Assembly: GCF_910592395.1 (NCBI RefSeq)
Contig: NC_088308.1
Span: 13,533,001 to 13,597,000 of the forward strand
DNA length: 64,000 nucleotides
Source: Lineus longissimus
Taxonomy: Eukaryota; Nemertea; Pilidiophora; Heteronemertea; Lineidae
Reading direction: 5' to 3'
Position 1 is the first letter of the stretch, and each line of letters opens with the position of its first letter. The notes under the pieces are model-generated. The model saw only the letters and a list, made by a program, of their open reading frames with translations. It ran no database searches and was not told the origin of the DNA. Shown here piece by piece: positions 24,500 through 35,260 of the stretch. The position numbers and the translations under genes are program-made.

Positions 24500-25530
24500 G
24501 ACATAGGGACTGGCGGCAGAATTTGAGTGAACTCTGAAGAAAAACTTTACACACAAAGTTTAGAAATTGCAACACATTTACTATGATGCATTCCATCATA
24601 CTGATTGGTTCATTTCACCCTAAGACAAACCATCCAAAAAATTTACAGCGCAAGCACCATAGTCAATCATCAGCCAGAACAGGTGCCAATTCGCATAAAT
24701 GGTTCCTTGCAAGGTCACCAGTTGTCAAGTCTCTGTTCGTAGAGAACCTGCAGCCAACATCGTTGCAGTCTGTTGCGGCTTGCGGTTTTCGCTTATTATA
24801 CTAAGTACTCAAAATTATTCTCATATCTCATATGCCTGTGTTAAGGGAGCCCCCACCCAAAAAAAAAAAATGTGTGGGATTGATATTTACTATCTACAAT
24901 TACTTCTATGAAAAGATATGGTTAATTTCTTCCAGGTTTTTTGCTGTCAAAGCACAGAATCAGAAAGTTGAATTACAAGCGACCTGTATTACTGGACAGC
25001 TGTCTACTACTGACATCATGACCACCTGCGAAAGCAGATTGGTCGAAGTAGCCGACTGCTAAATCACTTTTGAAAAAGTTTTAGCGGCAAGTTTGTAGAT
25101 CGAAGTCAGTATCAGAGAAAGTTTAGACACGGATGAATAGTCCTACATGATTTATAGCTGTGAGTCTTTTGATGTGTTTATTGGATATGATTATACACCC
25201 ACTGACTCCATTCTAAACCAGCCGATTCTAAAGATAATATGATGCAGGTGATTGAACCCGATTCTAGGTCAATAAAGAAGATAGTGTGGTAAAAAGCGTA
25301 GGAAGAAGTGTAGATTTTAAACTGAACTGGATGCGAGGATGCATATATGATTTGTTTGCGGTGGTCGCCATTGCTGGGAAGTTGGTGGGTTTAGTTTGAA
25401 AGTTTTCTAGGACAGAAATTGCAGGTGGGATTTTGAAATGTCATGATATGTCAAGGTTTAATGTTGTTGGGAGCTTTGGATTATCATCTTCTGGGTTGTA
25501 CGGCCTATTTACAACAATGTACAATGTTAT
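24500..25530 (-). repeat. Family B dispersed repeat, copy 3 (diverged)
   Basis: Shares GGATGCGAGGATGCAT (25329), ACAGAAATTGCA (25413), GAGCTTTGGATTATCATCTT (25471) and CCAAAAAATTTACAGCG (24636) with copy 2 in the same orientation, with many substitutions. Confidence 0.6.
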
Positions 25531-26099
25531 ATTTTTCGTTGCCAGCAAAAGATGTTTGATTTCAATCGATGCGAATTTCACCGCATTTATCAAAAAGATG
25601 TCGGTTTTCACCTCGAAACGATATTCATTTCAGCTTGATAATCGCTACAAAATCGTTGCACTTTTTTGCAGCAACGAATTTTGGAAACAATTTGAAAAAA
25701 AATTTGTGATGCTACTTGCTATGCGAATTACTACCAATAATTTGGAGATGATCCCTAATTAAGCTTGCAAACTATAGCAGTAACTATACTGACTTCTAAT
25801 ACACATGCAAGAATACGATATAGGCAAAATGCCTCAAACACATCAAACTCATACCTGAAATACTGTTATTATAGCCCAAAGTAGTGAATCGAAATTCTTT
25901 CGGTCACAGTGTCTCCCAGTTGGGAAATATGGACTTTTTGTACAGAATTTGCATCCAAAAAGATTCATTCCTAGTATGCTAAATAGAGAAAGATATGTGT
26001 CAGTTAAAACGGAACCAGCAAAACCCTTCTAACTTATTTCAATACATTCCTTTCCTTAAGACTAGATTAAGTCTATATTTCGAAGCATAAGGTAATGAA
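25531..26099. other. AT-rich non-coding stretch
   Basis: A 109-codon frame (25433-25762) overlaps the edge of family B copy 3, has no recognisable domain and is not conserved in the other copies, so I do not call it a gene. Confidence 0.4.
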
Positions 26100-26957
26100 A
26101 ATAAAATGGTCCAGGGACCATGTACTCACCTGGGTAATGAAATGTATGTCATTTGCAGTGGATATGGGGAGAACAGTTTCTGGCTAGTTTTACCAGTTTT
26201 GATTCCATTGAATAATATTATTCTTTTTGCTCAATGGCACGAAAGAAAATTACCGCTACTATCTAAGTATAGCATTTTGGTTATAAAGTTGACTGAATTT
26301 CAGGGTTATTGAAGAATGTGCATGTCACATGGAAATTGGTTGACATCTGTTCAACAGTTTAGGAGTAATAGGACTTTGTTTATATGGTCGATGGATTTGA
26401 CTGAAAAACAGGGTTGTGTAGAGAGTACATAATACAATCACATGAAATTTGGTTGCAATTTGACTTTGTTTAATTAAAGATGGCCGCCTTGCAGCCGTAA
26501 TTGAAGTCAGAGCGAGACAATTTTTTGGGTAGAATAGACGGTCCCTAGATGTATGTCCTCACAAGTTTAGAACCTTCTAGCTCAAATAGAAATGAAACAT
26601 GACACCTATCGTCGATTAAGTTAACTTTGACCTCTGTGACCTTGAAAGGTACACCAAATCAAAAACTCGGGTGATATGTCATTTAATCTTATTAGATTCA
26701 TTCACAATAAAAATGCTGTCACTCTATGTACAACCATTAACTTCAAAAAGGCAAAAAAAACAATTTCCAAGATGGCCACCTGGAGGCCAGACAGTAGGTC
26801 ATATCGCAAAAAAGAAAAATAAGTCAGGGCATATTGGCCAAAGCTTCCATCACTCCAAGTTTTAGCCATCTAGCCCTAGCGGTGACGAAATGTGCTCCGC
26901 TAACAGACGACGACGGACGCACGGTATCGTATAAGCTCCCCAGAGGTGAGCTGACTA
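26100..26957 (+). repeat. Family A-type repeat, diverged copy
   Basis: Begins GGTCCAGGGACCATGTACTC and ends GACGACGGACGCACGG ... GTATAAGCTCCCCAGAGGTG. It contains the half-site cluster at 26628 and a degenerate GGCCACCTGGAGGCCAGAC at 26765. The middle differs from other copies. Confidence 0.6.
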
Positions 26958-27382
26958 GTGATTCTGTAGTTTAATATTCAAGGCATTTTACTTTTCACGC
27001 CTGTTAGTCATGGAAAACCTTTAGTACTGCACTTTCCTCATGCTGCGGCAAGTTACAGCTAATGTTAAGATCCCGTTTTTCCCAATATATCTGTTACACT
27101 AATGGAACATAAAAACAGATGGCAGGTTACAAGTTATATTAATATACTAATTTTTCAGCGCATTTATAGCACTAACTGTGACACAGCATTTAATAACATA
27201 TGCTATCTTCATTACCTAATTAGCTACAGGTGTTGCAAATAGTTGTCCAGGAAAAATTATCCACTGAACTCATAATTCTCCACGTGGTAATAGTGATAAA
27301 CTCATCTAATAGTTAGGAATCCAATGTCTTTTGTTTTGTTCTCTCTTGTTAAAACAAAGAATTTGAAGTTGTTTTACTTTAC
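26958..27382 (-). other. Intron flanking the Cav3 exon (downstream side)
   Basis: Non-coding AT-rich sequence directly after the exon's 5' splice site. No following Cav3 exon (domain II P-loop/S6) was found anywhere between here and position 1. Confidence 0.5.
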
Positions 27383-27568
27383 CTGAAGATGAACATGAAC
27401 AACACTAACAGTGCAAAGAATGTAGCAACATTATCCATAGTTCTCAACATGACCACCAGCTGACGGCGCAGGGCTGGTAGGAAGCGCACAAGCTTGAGGA
27501 TTCTCAGCAGGCGGAATGTTCTAAGAACAGAGAGGCCACCAGCACCACCTTGGACCAATTCCACAATG
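27383..27568 (-). CDS. Cav3: T-type (Cav3) calcium channel alpha-1 exon: domain II S4 and S4-S5 linker
   Basis: Encodes part of the pore-forming subunit of a low-voltage-activated calcium channel in the plasma membrane. The 186-bp exon has clean splice sites on the minus strand: acceptor TTTTCAG before 27568 and donor CAG|GTAAAG after 27383. It reads [20 protein letters not shown], with a positive residue every third position (the S4 sensor), then PALRRQ and MDNVATFF leading into S5. The invariant LSVLRTFRL and MDNVATF segments match domain II of vertebrate Cav3.1-3.3 better than Cav1/Cav2, as I recall those sequences. No stop or frameshift; intron phases (1 base in, 2 bases out) leave an AG that would complete the conserved Ser before ILGMHLFG. 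No other exon of this gene could be found, so both neighbouring introns must be very long. Confidence 0.88.
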
Positions 27569-27687
27569 CTGAAAAGAACAACATATTACTTAAATGTATA
27601 TGCAGGGCTTTAAAACAAAGTCATTATAAAATGTTTTTATGTTTAATGATCAGTATATTGCAGCATATTCTTTAAACCCAGTATACT

Positions 27688-30368
27688 GATATAACAAGAG
27701 GCCCAAGGGCCTGGCGCTCAGCTGGATGACCTAATAACATAGGACTGATGGTGCAAAGTAGTAAATATCGGCTTTATACTACTGTTTGAAGGTCACGAGA
27801 ACACGTTATACCACTAAAATTTTCAATGCAGAGCTGCCAGCTGGATGAAATATGATTGAACTAATCAGCCATGGTATGTAAATATTACAGGAGGCAACGG
27901 AAGATATCCCTAGTTCAGTATGTTGTATCGGTAGCTTTACAGAAAAGAAGTGTCAGAGAGGATGAGACTTCTCCATGGACAACTGTGGTATGTCCAGGCT
28001 GGGTTGTACAGCACAAGGATACAAAATGCTGTCGGTAATTGAGAGGTATCCTGATTTAACAGAGGTCAAAATAAATAGAAATTACCAGTTTGGGACTAAC
28101 ACCACAGTCTTTTTTTTTTGATAAGGTAGAGATTACAGGAGTCAACAAAATTAATTTTATTGAGAGAAATTGACCTGTCCTGCAGGTGATTGGAATTCAC
28201 AATACAAAGGGTCATTTTTCATGACATTGTGCTCTACTGCGTATCCCTAGTGAGTCGATCGGGAACCAATCTACCCTTGGCGCAGACAGGTTCAAATCGG
28301 CTATATCTTGAATAGATTGAATTGCAATGAAAATCTAATGCAATAAAGGAGCAATATCGAAGAGACAAATTAATCAAACCAATTGTCCACAGACATTACC
28401 CTGAAATGGCGTGATGTATGCGTGCATATAAAAGTATATCAATTGGTCTGATAGAGATGATGAGGCAATGTCAATATGCCTTGTTCCTTAGTCAGCAATA
28501 TGCCCCTTTTTATAAGGAGAAGAAGGAGATCCCAGATAGGCCTTCACATGTCGGCTGCCAAATGGCTCGAACCAACTGTCCTATCACTACTATTAATTTA
28601 AAATGCGTGCTCCTCCTACATGTAGCAATGTCTCGGCCAAAAAGGCACTTAGTCGACAGGCAAGCTAGAAGTTCAGCACCGTGAGCAGCTCCTTGGTAAG
28701 GCCATGTCAGGTTCCGCGCGCCTCTTCAGATACATCAAGTATTGAAAGCTGTGGTGAGCACATAAAAAGACCATGGTCACCTTAATTTGAAAATCCCTTC
28801 ATAATCAAGGACTACCTCTGACTAAAACAGCACCCATATGGCCATAAACAATAGACCACCAATTTGACCCCAGCTCCTAACTGCGGGAAAACCCAAGTCC
28901 AGCAACCAAAAGTACCAAAAATACATTTTTGTTTACATTTGAACTGCACACAATATGCGTTTGTTTACAATTTCATTTTCCGCGAAATCTCGAAAATCAG
29001 GTGACCTGCAATCGTGGATTGAAAATAACATTAACCTGGGTTCAGCAGGTCAGTAGGTATACCGGCTGTTCCAATCATCCCCCTACAGCCAGCTGTTCAA
29101 AAGGTAATGTTATTCACCCCACAGGGAGTGCAGGTAATTGATTAAGCCCCTGCATAACTTAACACAACAGCAATGGCTTGGCTCCAGTGACTGTGTGAGT
29201 GGTAAGGAGAATTGACAGTTTTTTTATGAGAGTAACATTATTGTGTTGCTTAAAACGTACTTTTTACTTATGTAAGAATCGTAGTACTACTAATAACTTC
29301 AACTTATTTTCCGGTTATGATAACACAACACGCATCTTCGTGATCATGATCTTTCCCAAACTAACTGAATGACCTAATCGCCTTGGACGCACAACCACAT
29401 ATCAATCCGCCCCGACGATCGACACATCCATTCGATTCGATAACACTCGATACAGTTTGATAAATAAACAAAGTTTTCGTGCTTTTAGCTGTCAACATCA
29501 ATGGCTATAATATACTCCTGCAGAATAGTAGAACTAATAGAACTAATTTCCGAAGTTTCCAATAGTTTGAACACAAATCAGAACATCACCCATCAGCTGG
29601 ACTCAGATCTGCATAAATTACGATAAATAATGAGGTTGTCGCTTCAATTTAGCAAAGAAAGTTGACTCCATTCGAAGGTTGTTTTGACCAAATTTCGTTG
29701 AACTCATCGTTATGAGGGCATTTGAACACATTCTCGTTGATCTTTTCTATAAACGTGTGAAGTTTCGTACCAAAATACATTTCCGTAAAGGCTTAAATGA
29801 GAAAATTTGTCACAAATAAAAAGGTCACCGCCATTTTCTTGATGATAGTACTCCAGGTAACCTCGACCGCGCAGTGGTCAATTTATCCCAGACGAGCCGT
29901 TCATACAGTGGTTGCACTGGCAATACCAGCAGTCCGGTATTCCCTGGTTCGAGGTTTTCATGTCAGTTCGCGGCGGGAAATTTAAAGCGGGGTCATCCGG
30001 GGTCAAACTACAATTTTGCTCACTACCGCCAACTGGTGATCAAAATCGAAACTAATCCATTTTATATTACAGCCTCTGTATCGTGCAGACCTCTTCAACT
30101 TTAATTCAAGCCTCCACCTGTTGGAATAAAGCGAGCAAAAATTTTTTTGTGACTTACGCTGTTTGCCCCCTAGTGAGCTGAATTAGAGTCGAATCGCGCT
30201 GAATTTTCTTTCAGCAGCATATCTCGTCCAGTGTTCCTATTTGCCCAAAGTTGAAGTGCCTAGGTCTTACGGTTACAAAATGCCCAATTTTGTCCACAGA
30301 GGATGGACAGACACCAAACGAATAGCTATTAGAAAAGCTCTGCTGACTTTGTCAGCTTAGCTAAAAAT
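27688..30368 (+). mobile_element. 2.7-kb insertion flanked by 11-bp direct repeats
   Basis: CCCAGTATACT lies at 27677-27687 and again at 30369-30379. Between them the sequence opens GATATAACAAGAGGCCCAAG with GGCGCTCAGCTG and closes CTGACTTTGTCAGCTTAGCT then AAAAAT. The AAGAGGCCCAAGGGCC head and AGCTAAAA tail recall a widespread invertebrate repeat class with GGCCC heads and GTGAGC-type tails, to which family A also seems related. An 11-bp target duplication would fit retroposition. No coding region is recognised inside; the short frames are simple. Confidence 0.6.
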
Positions 30369-30379
30369 CCCAGTATACT

Positions 30380-30632
30380 AATCTAGCATTTCTCCATGTC
30401 TCTTCCTCCTACAGAGTTTATTTAAGGAATAATCCAGACCTCATTTATCTCTAACCCATTTAACTTAATACCTTATCGATAAACTACATAGACAATTCAT
30501 TTGCGCCAACCAATTTATTACGAAACACGATTTTGAAAAACCCTGCATAGAAAAGAAAATTCAATCTCAGAATCTTCCCGTGAATACCCTGTGACGTCAC
30601 AAGAGGTCAACCGAGGATCATAAACAAATAAC
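30380..30632. other. Upstream flank of the P2X7-C-like gene
   Basis: No gene. Any promoter for the downstream gene should lie here, but no TATA-like or initiator element stands out. Confidence 0.3.
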
Positions 30633-31446
30633 ATGGCAGACAGTGACAATTCCCTGCAATCGAGCTGCGAATCAATCCATGTTTCCTCCGATTTTTCGGA
30701 CTTTTCTGAGACAGACTACTTGTCCGAGCCTGAGGAAGAAGCTACAGAACATGCAGATGTCGAAAGAACAGCCATCGGAGCGCTACCGTCCAGTTTGAGC
30801 CGGAATATGATGCGGACGATCCGGAGGCCAACATGAAAGTCGAAGTTGAAGACGATGATGAAGACGGCGCTCGGCGACTGGCAGATTTGGAATATTGGTG
30901 CGTTCTCTAAATGTTCTTTCGGACCTTATTCGATGTGAATGGATGCAATGAGATTTTTTGTGGGGGAGATGGGTTAACATTCAAGAAATTTGATCCGTCA
31001 ATTCACAGCACGTAAATCAGCCAAAATGGCTTCTACATTATGACTACCATTGTGCATCCAATGGCAATAGTCAATACATGGCCAAGAAGAAGACTAATAA
31101 GTTGACCCATGGCTTCCTTATGCTCACCCTCATTTTAACACTGGGCTTGATAATGAAGTGTAACCATTGAGGTAAACAAGTTATATTTACAAAGTGATAT
31201 TGTCTTTATTTACAAATATATAGTCGATTTATTTACAGGTGCAGCTGTGGCAAATGTCAGATAATAGAGACAGCACGAGAATGCAGATGTTGCCAGACAA
31301 TGAATGTAGTGCAGCAAAAGCTCACTGACCCCTTGATTGAAGGCGCAGACTTCAAGTGTGTGACGGAGCACCCTGGTTTTGAAGGAGTCTGTCGTAACAT
31401 ATGGGTTTTGAAAGTCACTTTCTTGACGTTCAAAGCAACGTTGTAG
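30633..31446 (+). CDS. P2X7-type cytoplasmic Cys-rich domain protein, N-terminal half (two exons)
   Basis: Exon 1 (30633-30897) begins with an ATG and encodes an acidic, Ser-rich leader (MADSDNSLQSSCES) and then, in a shifted frame, a QFEPEYD motif and an acidic run. It ends at donor TTG|GTGCGT. Exon 2 starts after acceptor TTTACAG at 31239 and completes EYW, continuing CSCGKC, ECRCCQ, CVTEHPGF, GVCRNIWVL to a TAG at 31446. The W-C-x-C-G-x-C / CC / HPGF / C-x-N-x-W-V-L series is characteristic of the cytoplasmic Cys-rich (ballast) domain of P2X7 receptors, which also occurs in standalone proteins expanded in aquatic invertebrates. No transmembrane segments are seen. Two problems: a one-base frame change near 30780, and loss of the domain's second half. 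It may be a degenerate or incompletely modelled gene. Role unknown. Confidence 0.6.
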
Positions 31447-31980
31447 GTTTGCACACAACTTCGTCACAGAGTTTTTTCATCAGAGCTGTGAGATATCCTG
31501 AAAGGAAACAATCAGTCACTGTAAATTCAAAGCACAAATACACAATATTCTTTAGTAATTCATTGTTGTCTTCTCTCTTTCCTCATTAGCTGGTGTACAC
31601 CACTGTATTTCCAGGCCACACAATTATTAGCCGGTAGCTGAAAGGTTTACTTGTGATACATACCCTAGGGGGCAGGTAGTTTTGACCTCTGAATACCCTT
31701 GCTTGAATTTGGCGAAAATGATTGTACCGGTCTTCGTTTTAGCAACTCGGCGACTGCTGTTTTCATTGTAATGAAGAGCTGCCAATCAATGCAAGGCTGA
31801 AAGGGTGAAGATGACTGGCTATATATATCATCAGAATCATTTCTTAGAATAGATGAGATGCAATCTGTTAGTCCTCAATACAGATTCACTGATTTCCAAA
31901 CTACTTTGTTTTTTGTCACATAATTTGAATCTACTGTGGCAAAACTTGTGTGTGGTGATGTAAGAAAGATATGGAGCTGA
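31447..31980. other. Stretch between P2X7-C-like exon and THAP exon
   Basis: No exon recognised. I looked for the missing second half of the P2X7-type domain (an Arg/Trp-rich region) on the plus strand and did not see it. Confidence 0.4.
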
Positions 31981-31990
31981 TGATACTCAC

Positions 31991-32200
31991 TCTCAGGGTA
32001 TACTGTGGGGCACTGGTTTGGCCTCATTTTTAACTTGGATACGCTCCCTGCGCTCCAAGCCATAAAATTTTTGGAACAACTCTGTTCAAAGTGGTCGCTG
32101 CATATTCGTGACGATTTCAACGGTCCATTCCATCTATCTCTTGTCCGGTTCACAAACCTTTTCCACCCTCTTCTAGTGGCTGTATCATTCGGAAGCTCAT
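31991..32200 (-). CDS. THAP zinc-finger exon (most of the domain)
   Basis: The minus strand encodes ELPND then WKRFVNRTRDRW, SRICSDHF and NQCPTVYP. This is the THAP order: Trp helix, C-x-D-H-F providing zinc ligands, then a conserved Pro/Thr motif near the domain end. THAP domains bind DNA and occur in P-element/Kolobok-type transposases and in host regulators. The N-terminal C-x-C pair would lie on an upstream exon not identified. A good donor AGA|GTGAGT follows at 31990. The upstream boundary is uncertain because the candidate acceptor has a weak pyrimidine tract. Whether it belongs to a transposon or a host gene cannot be told. Confidence 0.6.
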
Positions 32201-32402
32201 GTCATGCAATATAACATTCTTCTCTGACCCCTAATTACAACCGTATAACACACATTTATACACCATCATTTAAAATAATATTCGTCTTAATTTCAACTCG
32301 CTGTACTACATGTACTATGGTGGACACACAAAACAGGTTCACCTCTTGTGACGTCACACAAATCATGGGCGTAAGGTCGGCGTGTTTTTAGAGGAGAGGA
32401 AT

Positions 32403-34443
32403 ACTGAGTGTGATAGCCTTGGTGTATGACCCTCTGGGACTTACCAGCCCCTTTTTGCTGCCAGCAAAGTTGATTTTGCAGGAGATGTCAAGACAGCATC
32501 ACGATTGGGACGATTTGCTACCAGATACGTTATCAGATGATTGGTCGACATGGTTAGAAGATTTGCCGAAGCTTGAGTCATTTGGGATTGATCGTTGCTT
32601 GAGACCTGAGAGTCTCGGAGAGGTGGTGAAATCGCAACTTCACCACTTTTCTGATGCGTCAACGAAGGCTTACGGAGCAGTATCGTATCTGAGGACTGAG
32701 GATAGAACTGGCCAAGTTCACTGCTCACTAGTGGCTGGAAAGTCGAAGTTGAATCCGATAAAGATGCTTACGATACAATGATTAGAGCTGCGCGTGGCTG
32801 TGGTCTCAGTGAGACTTGACAAGATGATACGCCGGGAGCTTGAGATTGCTGTGGATGAGTCAGTCTCCTGGACAGATAGCACCTTGGTATTACAGTATAT
32901 CAAGAATGAAGATAAAAGATTCCTGACGTTCGTAGCTAATCGCGTAGCCCTCATCCACTCTGGGACATCACCGGACCAGTGGCGTTATGTCGATACTGCG
33001 AGTAACCCAGCTGATGACGCATCTCGTAGTTTGCCTGCCGAGGAGCTGCTCAACGGAGGGAGATGGGGAGTGGTTCGGGGTTTCTGTGGTCCAGTCCAAC
33101 AAACTGGCATGTACAACCGGCAGCAATTCCAATGACGAGCCAAGATCCAGAAGTGAAGAAATCGACTACGACAGTGTGCGTTGCTGCTGTAGATTGCCTC
33201 GCCAAGACATGGCGGACGATCTGCTGAAGAGATACTCTTCTTGGAATAAGATGAAGAGAGTCTATGCCTGGATTCTACGTTTTAAGAAGCTAGCACTGGT
33301 GAAGATTAGAAAGACTGACATCGGAGAAGTAAGGCCTACCCTGTCGGTTGTTGAGATCAAGAGTGCTGAGTTAGAGATAGTAAAGCGTCAGCAGCAAGAG
33401 CACTTCCCAGAGGCAATCGACTCGATTAGGCGTGGGAAGACGAGGTCTTGAGGGAGTGTGTTCCATGTAGAAAGACAAGAGGCTCTACTATGACGCAACG
33501 GATGGCTGCCCTTCCCGTAGATCGTGTAACCCCTCTGGAGCCGCCATTCACTTACGTTGGGGTAGACTGCTTTGGCCCATTCCTGGTTAATTTTGGTAGG
33601 AACAGCAATGTCAAATGCTATAGCAGTCTCTTTATCTGCTTATCCATCAGGGCGATCCACATTGAGGTCATGCACTCAATGGACACTGACTCATTCGTCA
33701 ACGGCCTACAACGCTTCATTTGTAGGCGAGGACCACCCAAGAAGATACGATCAGACAATGGAAACAATTTCCATGGCGGTGACAAGGAACTTCGTCAGGC
33801 AATCCGCGGGTGGAATTAGGAGCACATAGCAGGGTTCCTGCAACAGAAGGAGATAGCTTGGGAATACAACCCTCCTGCTGGGTCACATATGGGAGGAGTT
33901 TGGGAGCGGCAAATCTGAACGGTCCGCAAGGTCTCAGTTGGAGTCCTGTCAGAACAGCCGGTGCATGACGAGATCCTGTCAACCATGTTGTGTCTGGTGG
34001 AGTCGATTGTAAATGGACGTCCGATCACGTCAGTGTCGAGTGAACCAAAAGACCTCACACCGCTGATGCCAAACCATCTCCTGTTGATGAGGTCTGCAGC
34101 TTCGCTTCCTCCGGGTATATTCGTAAAGGAAGACATGTACAAGGAGCGTGTGCGACATGTCCAGTATCTGGGCAACCTGTTCTGGACTCGGTGGGTAAAG
34201 GAGTACTTGCCCACGTTGCAGCTACGATCCAAGTTGTTCGAGATGCAGGAGAATCTCAAGGCTGATGATGTCGTGCTGGTGAAGGATGAGACGACTCCGA
34301 GGAATCTCTGGCCACTCGCACAAGTGGTGGAAACGCATCTGGCCAAGGATGGGAAAGTTCGGTCCGTAGTTGTGAAGACGAGATCTACCACGTTGACGAG
34401 GCCGATCACTGAGTTGTGCTCGCTTGAATCTGTGCAAGCTTAG
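32403..34443 (+). pseudogene. BEL-3: 5'-truncated BEL/Pao pol fragment (RT end, RNase H, integrase)
   Basis: Begins abruptly within the RT connection region (YDPLGLTSPF), with no Gag, protease or RT palm. RNase H follows (HHFSDASTKAYGA; WTDSTLVLQYI; SNPADDASR), with an in-frame stop at about 32779. The integrase core has VGVDCFGP (33558), RSDNGNNFHG (33747) and MGGVWER (33890), with stops at about 33817 and 33916 between frame-matched pieces. The C-terminal integrase extension (WVKEYLPTL, LKADDVVLVKDE) runs to a stop at 34441. The zinc-binding HHCC domain is mostly lost around 33450. It is a different family from BEL-1 and BEL-2, judged by motif differences, and is dead. Confidence 0.8.
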
Positions 34444-34818
34444 GAATATCCTTTTTTGAAAGTGATCAAGGACTAGAGACAATATTATCAGAACTTCTTG
34501 GTTCGACTAGTTTAGGACTGGAGGTTTAGGTGAAATTGGGAGTTATGGTACCGATATCTCTCTGCTGTTTGGCATGGGTTCGAGCTATCTGGTATCTGTT
34601 TTTGGCACTTAGTCCTTGATTGGTTGAGTCGAGTTAATTCTTGTGTTAGGGAGTGATTCAGTGATATAGACACTGTTTATAGAGGATGCTATTGACATTC
34701 GTAAGGACTATCGTTTCTGAAGTGATTATCAGTGTTGCGCGCGCGAACTGTGCTCTATATGGATATTATCGAACTGTGTCAAATACGCTTCTTGTTCAGC
34801 CAATTTGAGGGGCCAGGA
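34444..34818 (+). other. BEL-3 3' untranslated region and polypurine tract
   Basis: Non-coding. It ends with TTGAGGGGCCAGGA, a purine-rich tract directly before a TGTTACCG start, as expected at the edge of a BEL 3' LTR. Confidence 0.5.
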
Positions 34819-35173
34819 TGTTACCGCAGTATTTGTGACTTTGGTGATGGTTTGAATTTCGCGCGCTCGGTGGAGCCATCTATGTTTTGTTTGGTCTAGA
34901 AAGTAATTGATGGGGAATAAGCCAATTTGCACTGGTTTGGGAAAACGTGCTGTTCCCTACGTTTTAATCATTATCATCATTTGTAATTGACCCTGTGGGT
35001 TTGATCTGATCTGTTGAGAAGTACCAATGTTCTGTAAGTGTTATTCAAGGCACTGAGCCAAAAGTGTAACTCAAGTGTGACGAGGCACACGGACAAAATT
35101 TGTCCGACAATTCGACGCGTGTCCGACAATAGATTTCTCTGATGTATGTTCTGTTTTATCTTTGCAGTAAACT

Positions 35174-35260
35174 GTTTGACTACGTTTGCGTGACGTTTGC
35201 CGTTTGACTATGTTTGCGTGACGTTTGCCGTTTGACTACGTTTGCCGTTTGACTTGACGT
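35174..35260 (+). repeat. 28-bp minisatellite immediately before the LINE
   Basis: GTTTGACTA/CGTTTGCGTGACG units start at 35174, 35202 and 35230 (28-bp period), then a 17-bp shortened unit at 35247. The same GTTTGAC/GTTTG vocabulary resumes right of the LINE at 38449-38478, so the LINE seems to have entered this array. Confidence 0.7.

Noticed and set aside
25433-25762. 109-codon plus-strand frame
   Set aside because: Overlaps a repeat edge, has no recognisable domain and no splice context.
31210-31467. Minus-strand frames over the P2X7-C-like exon 2
   Set aside because: Antisense of a Cys-motif exon with good splice acceptor; no features of their own.
35174-35260. CRISPR-like array
   Set aside because: Units are contiguous without unique spacers and the DNA is eukaryotic; it is a minisatellite.
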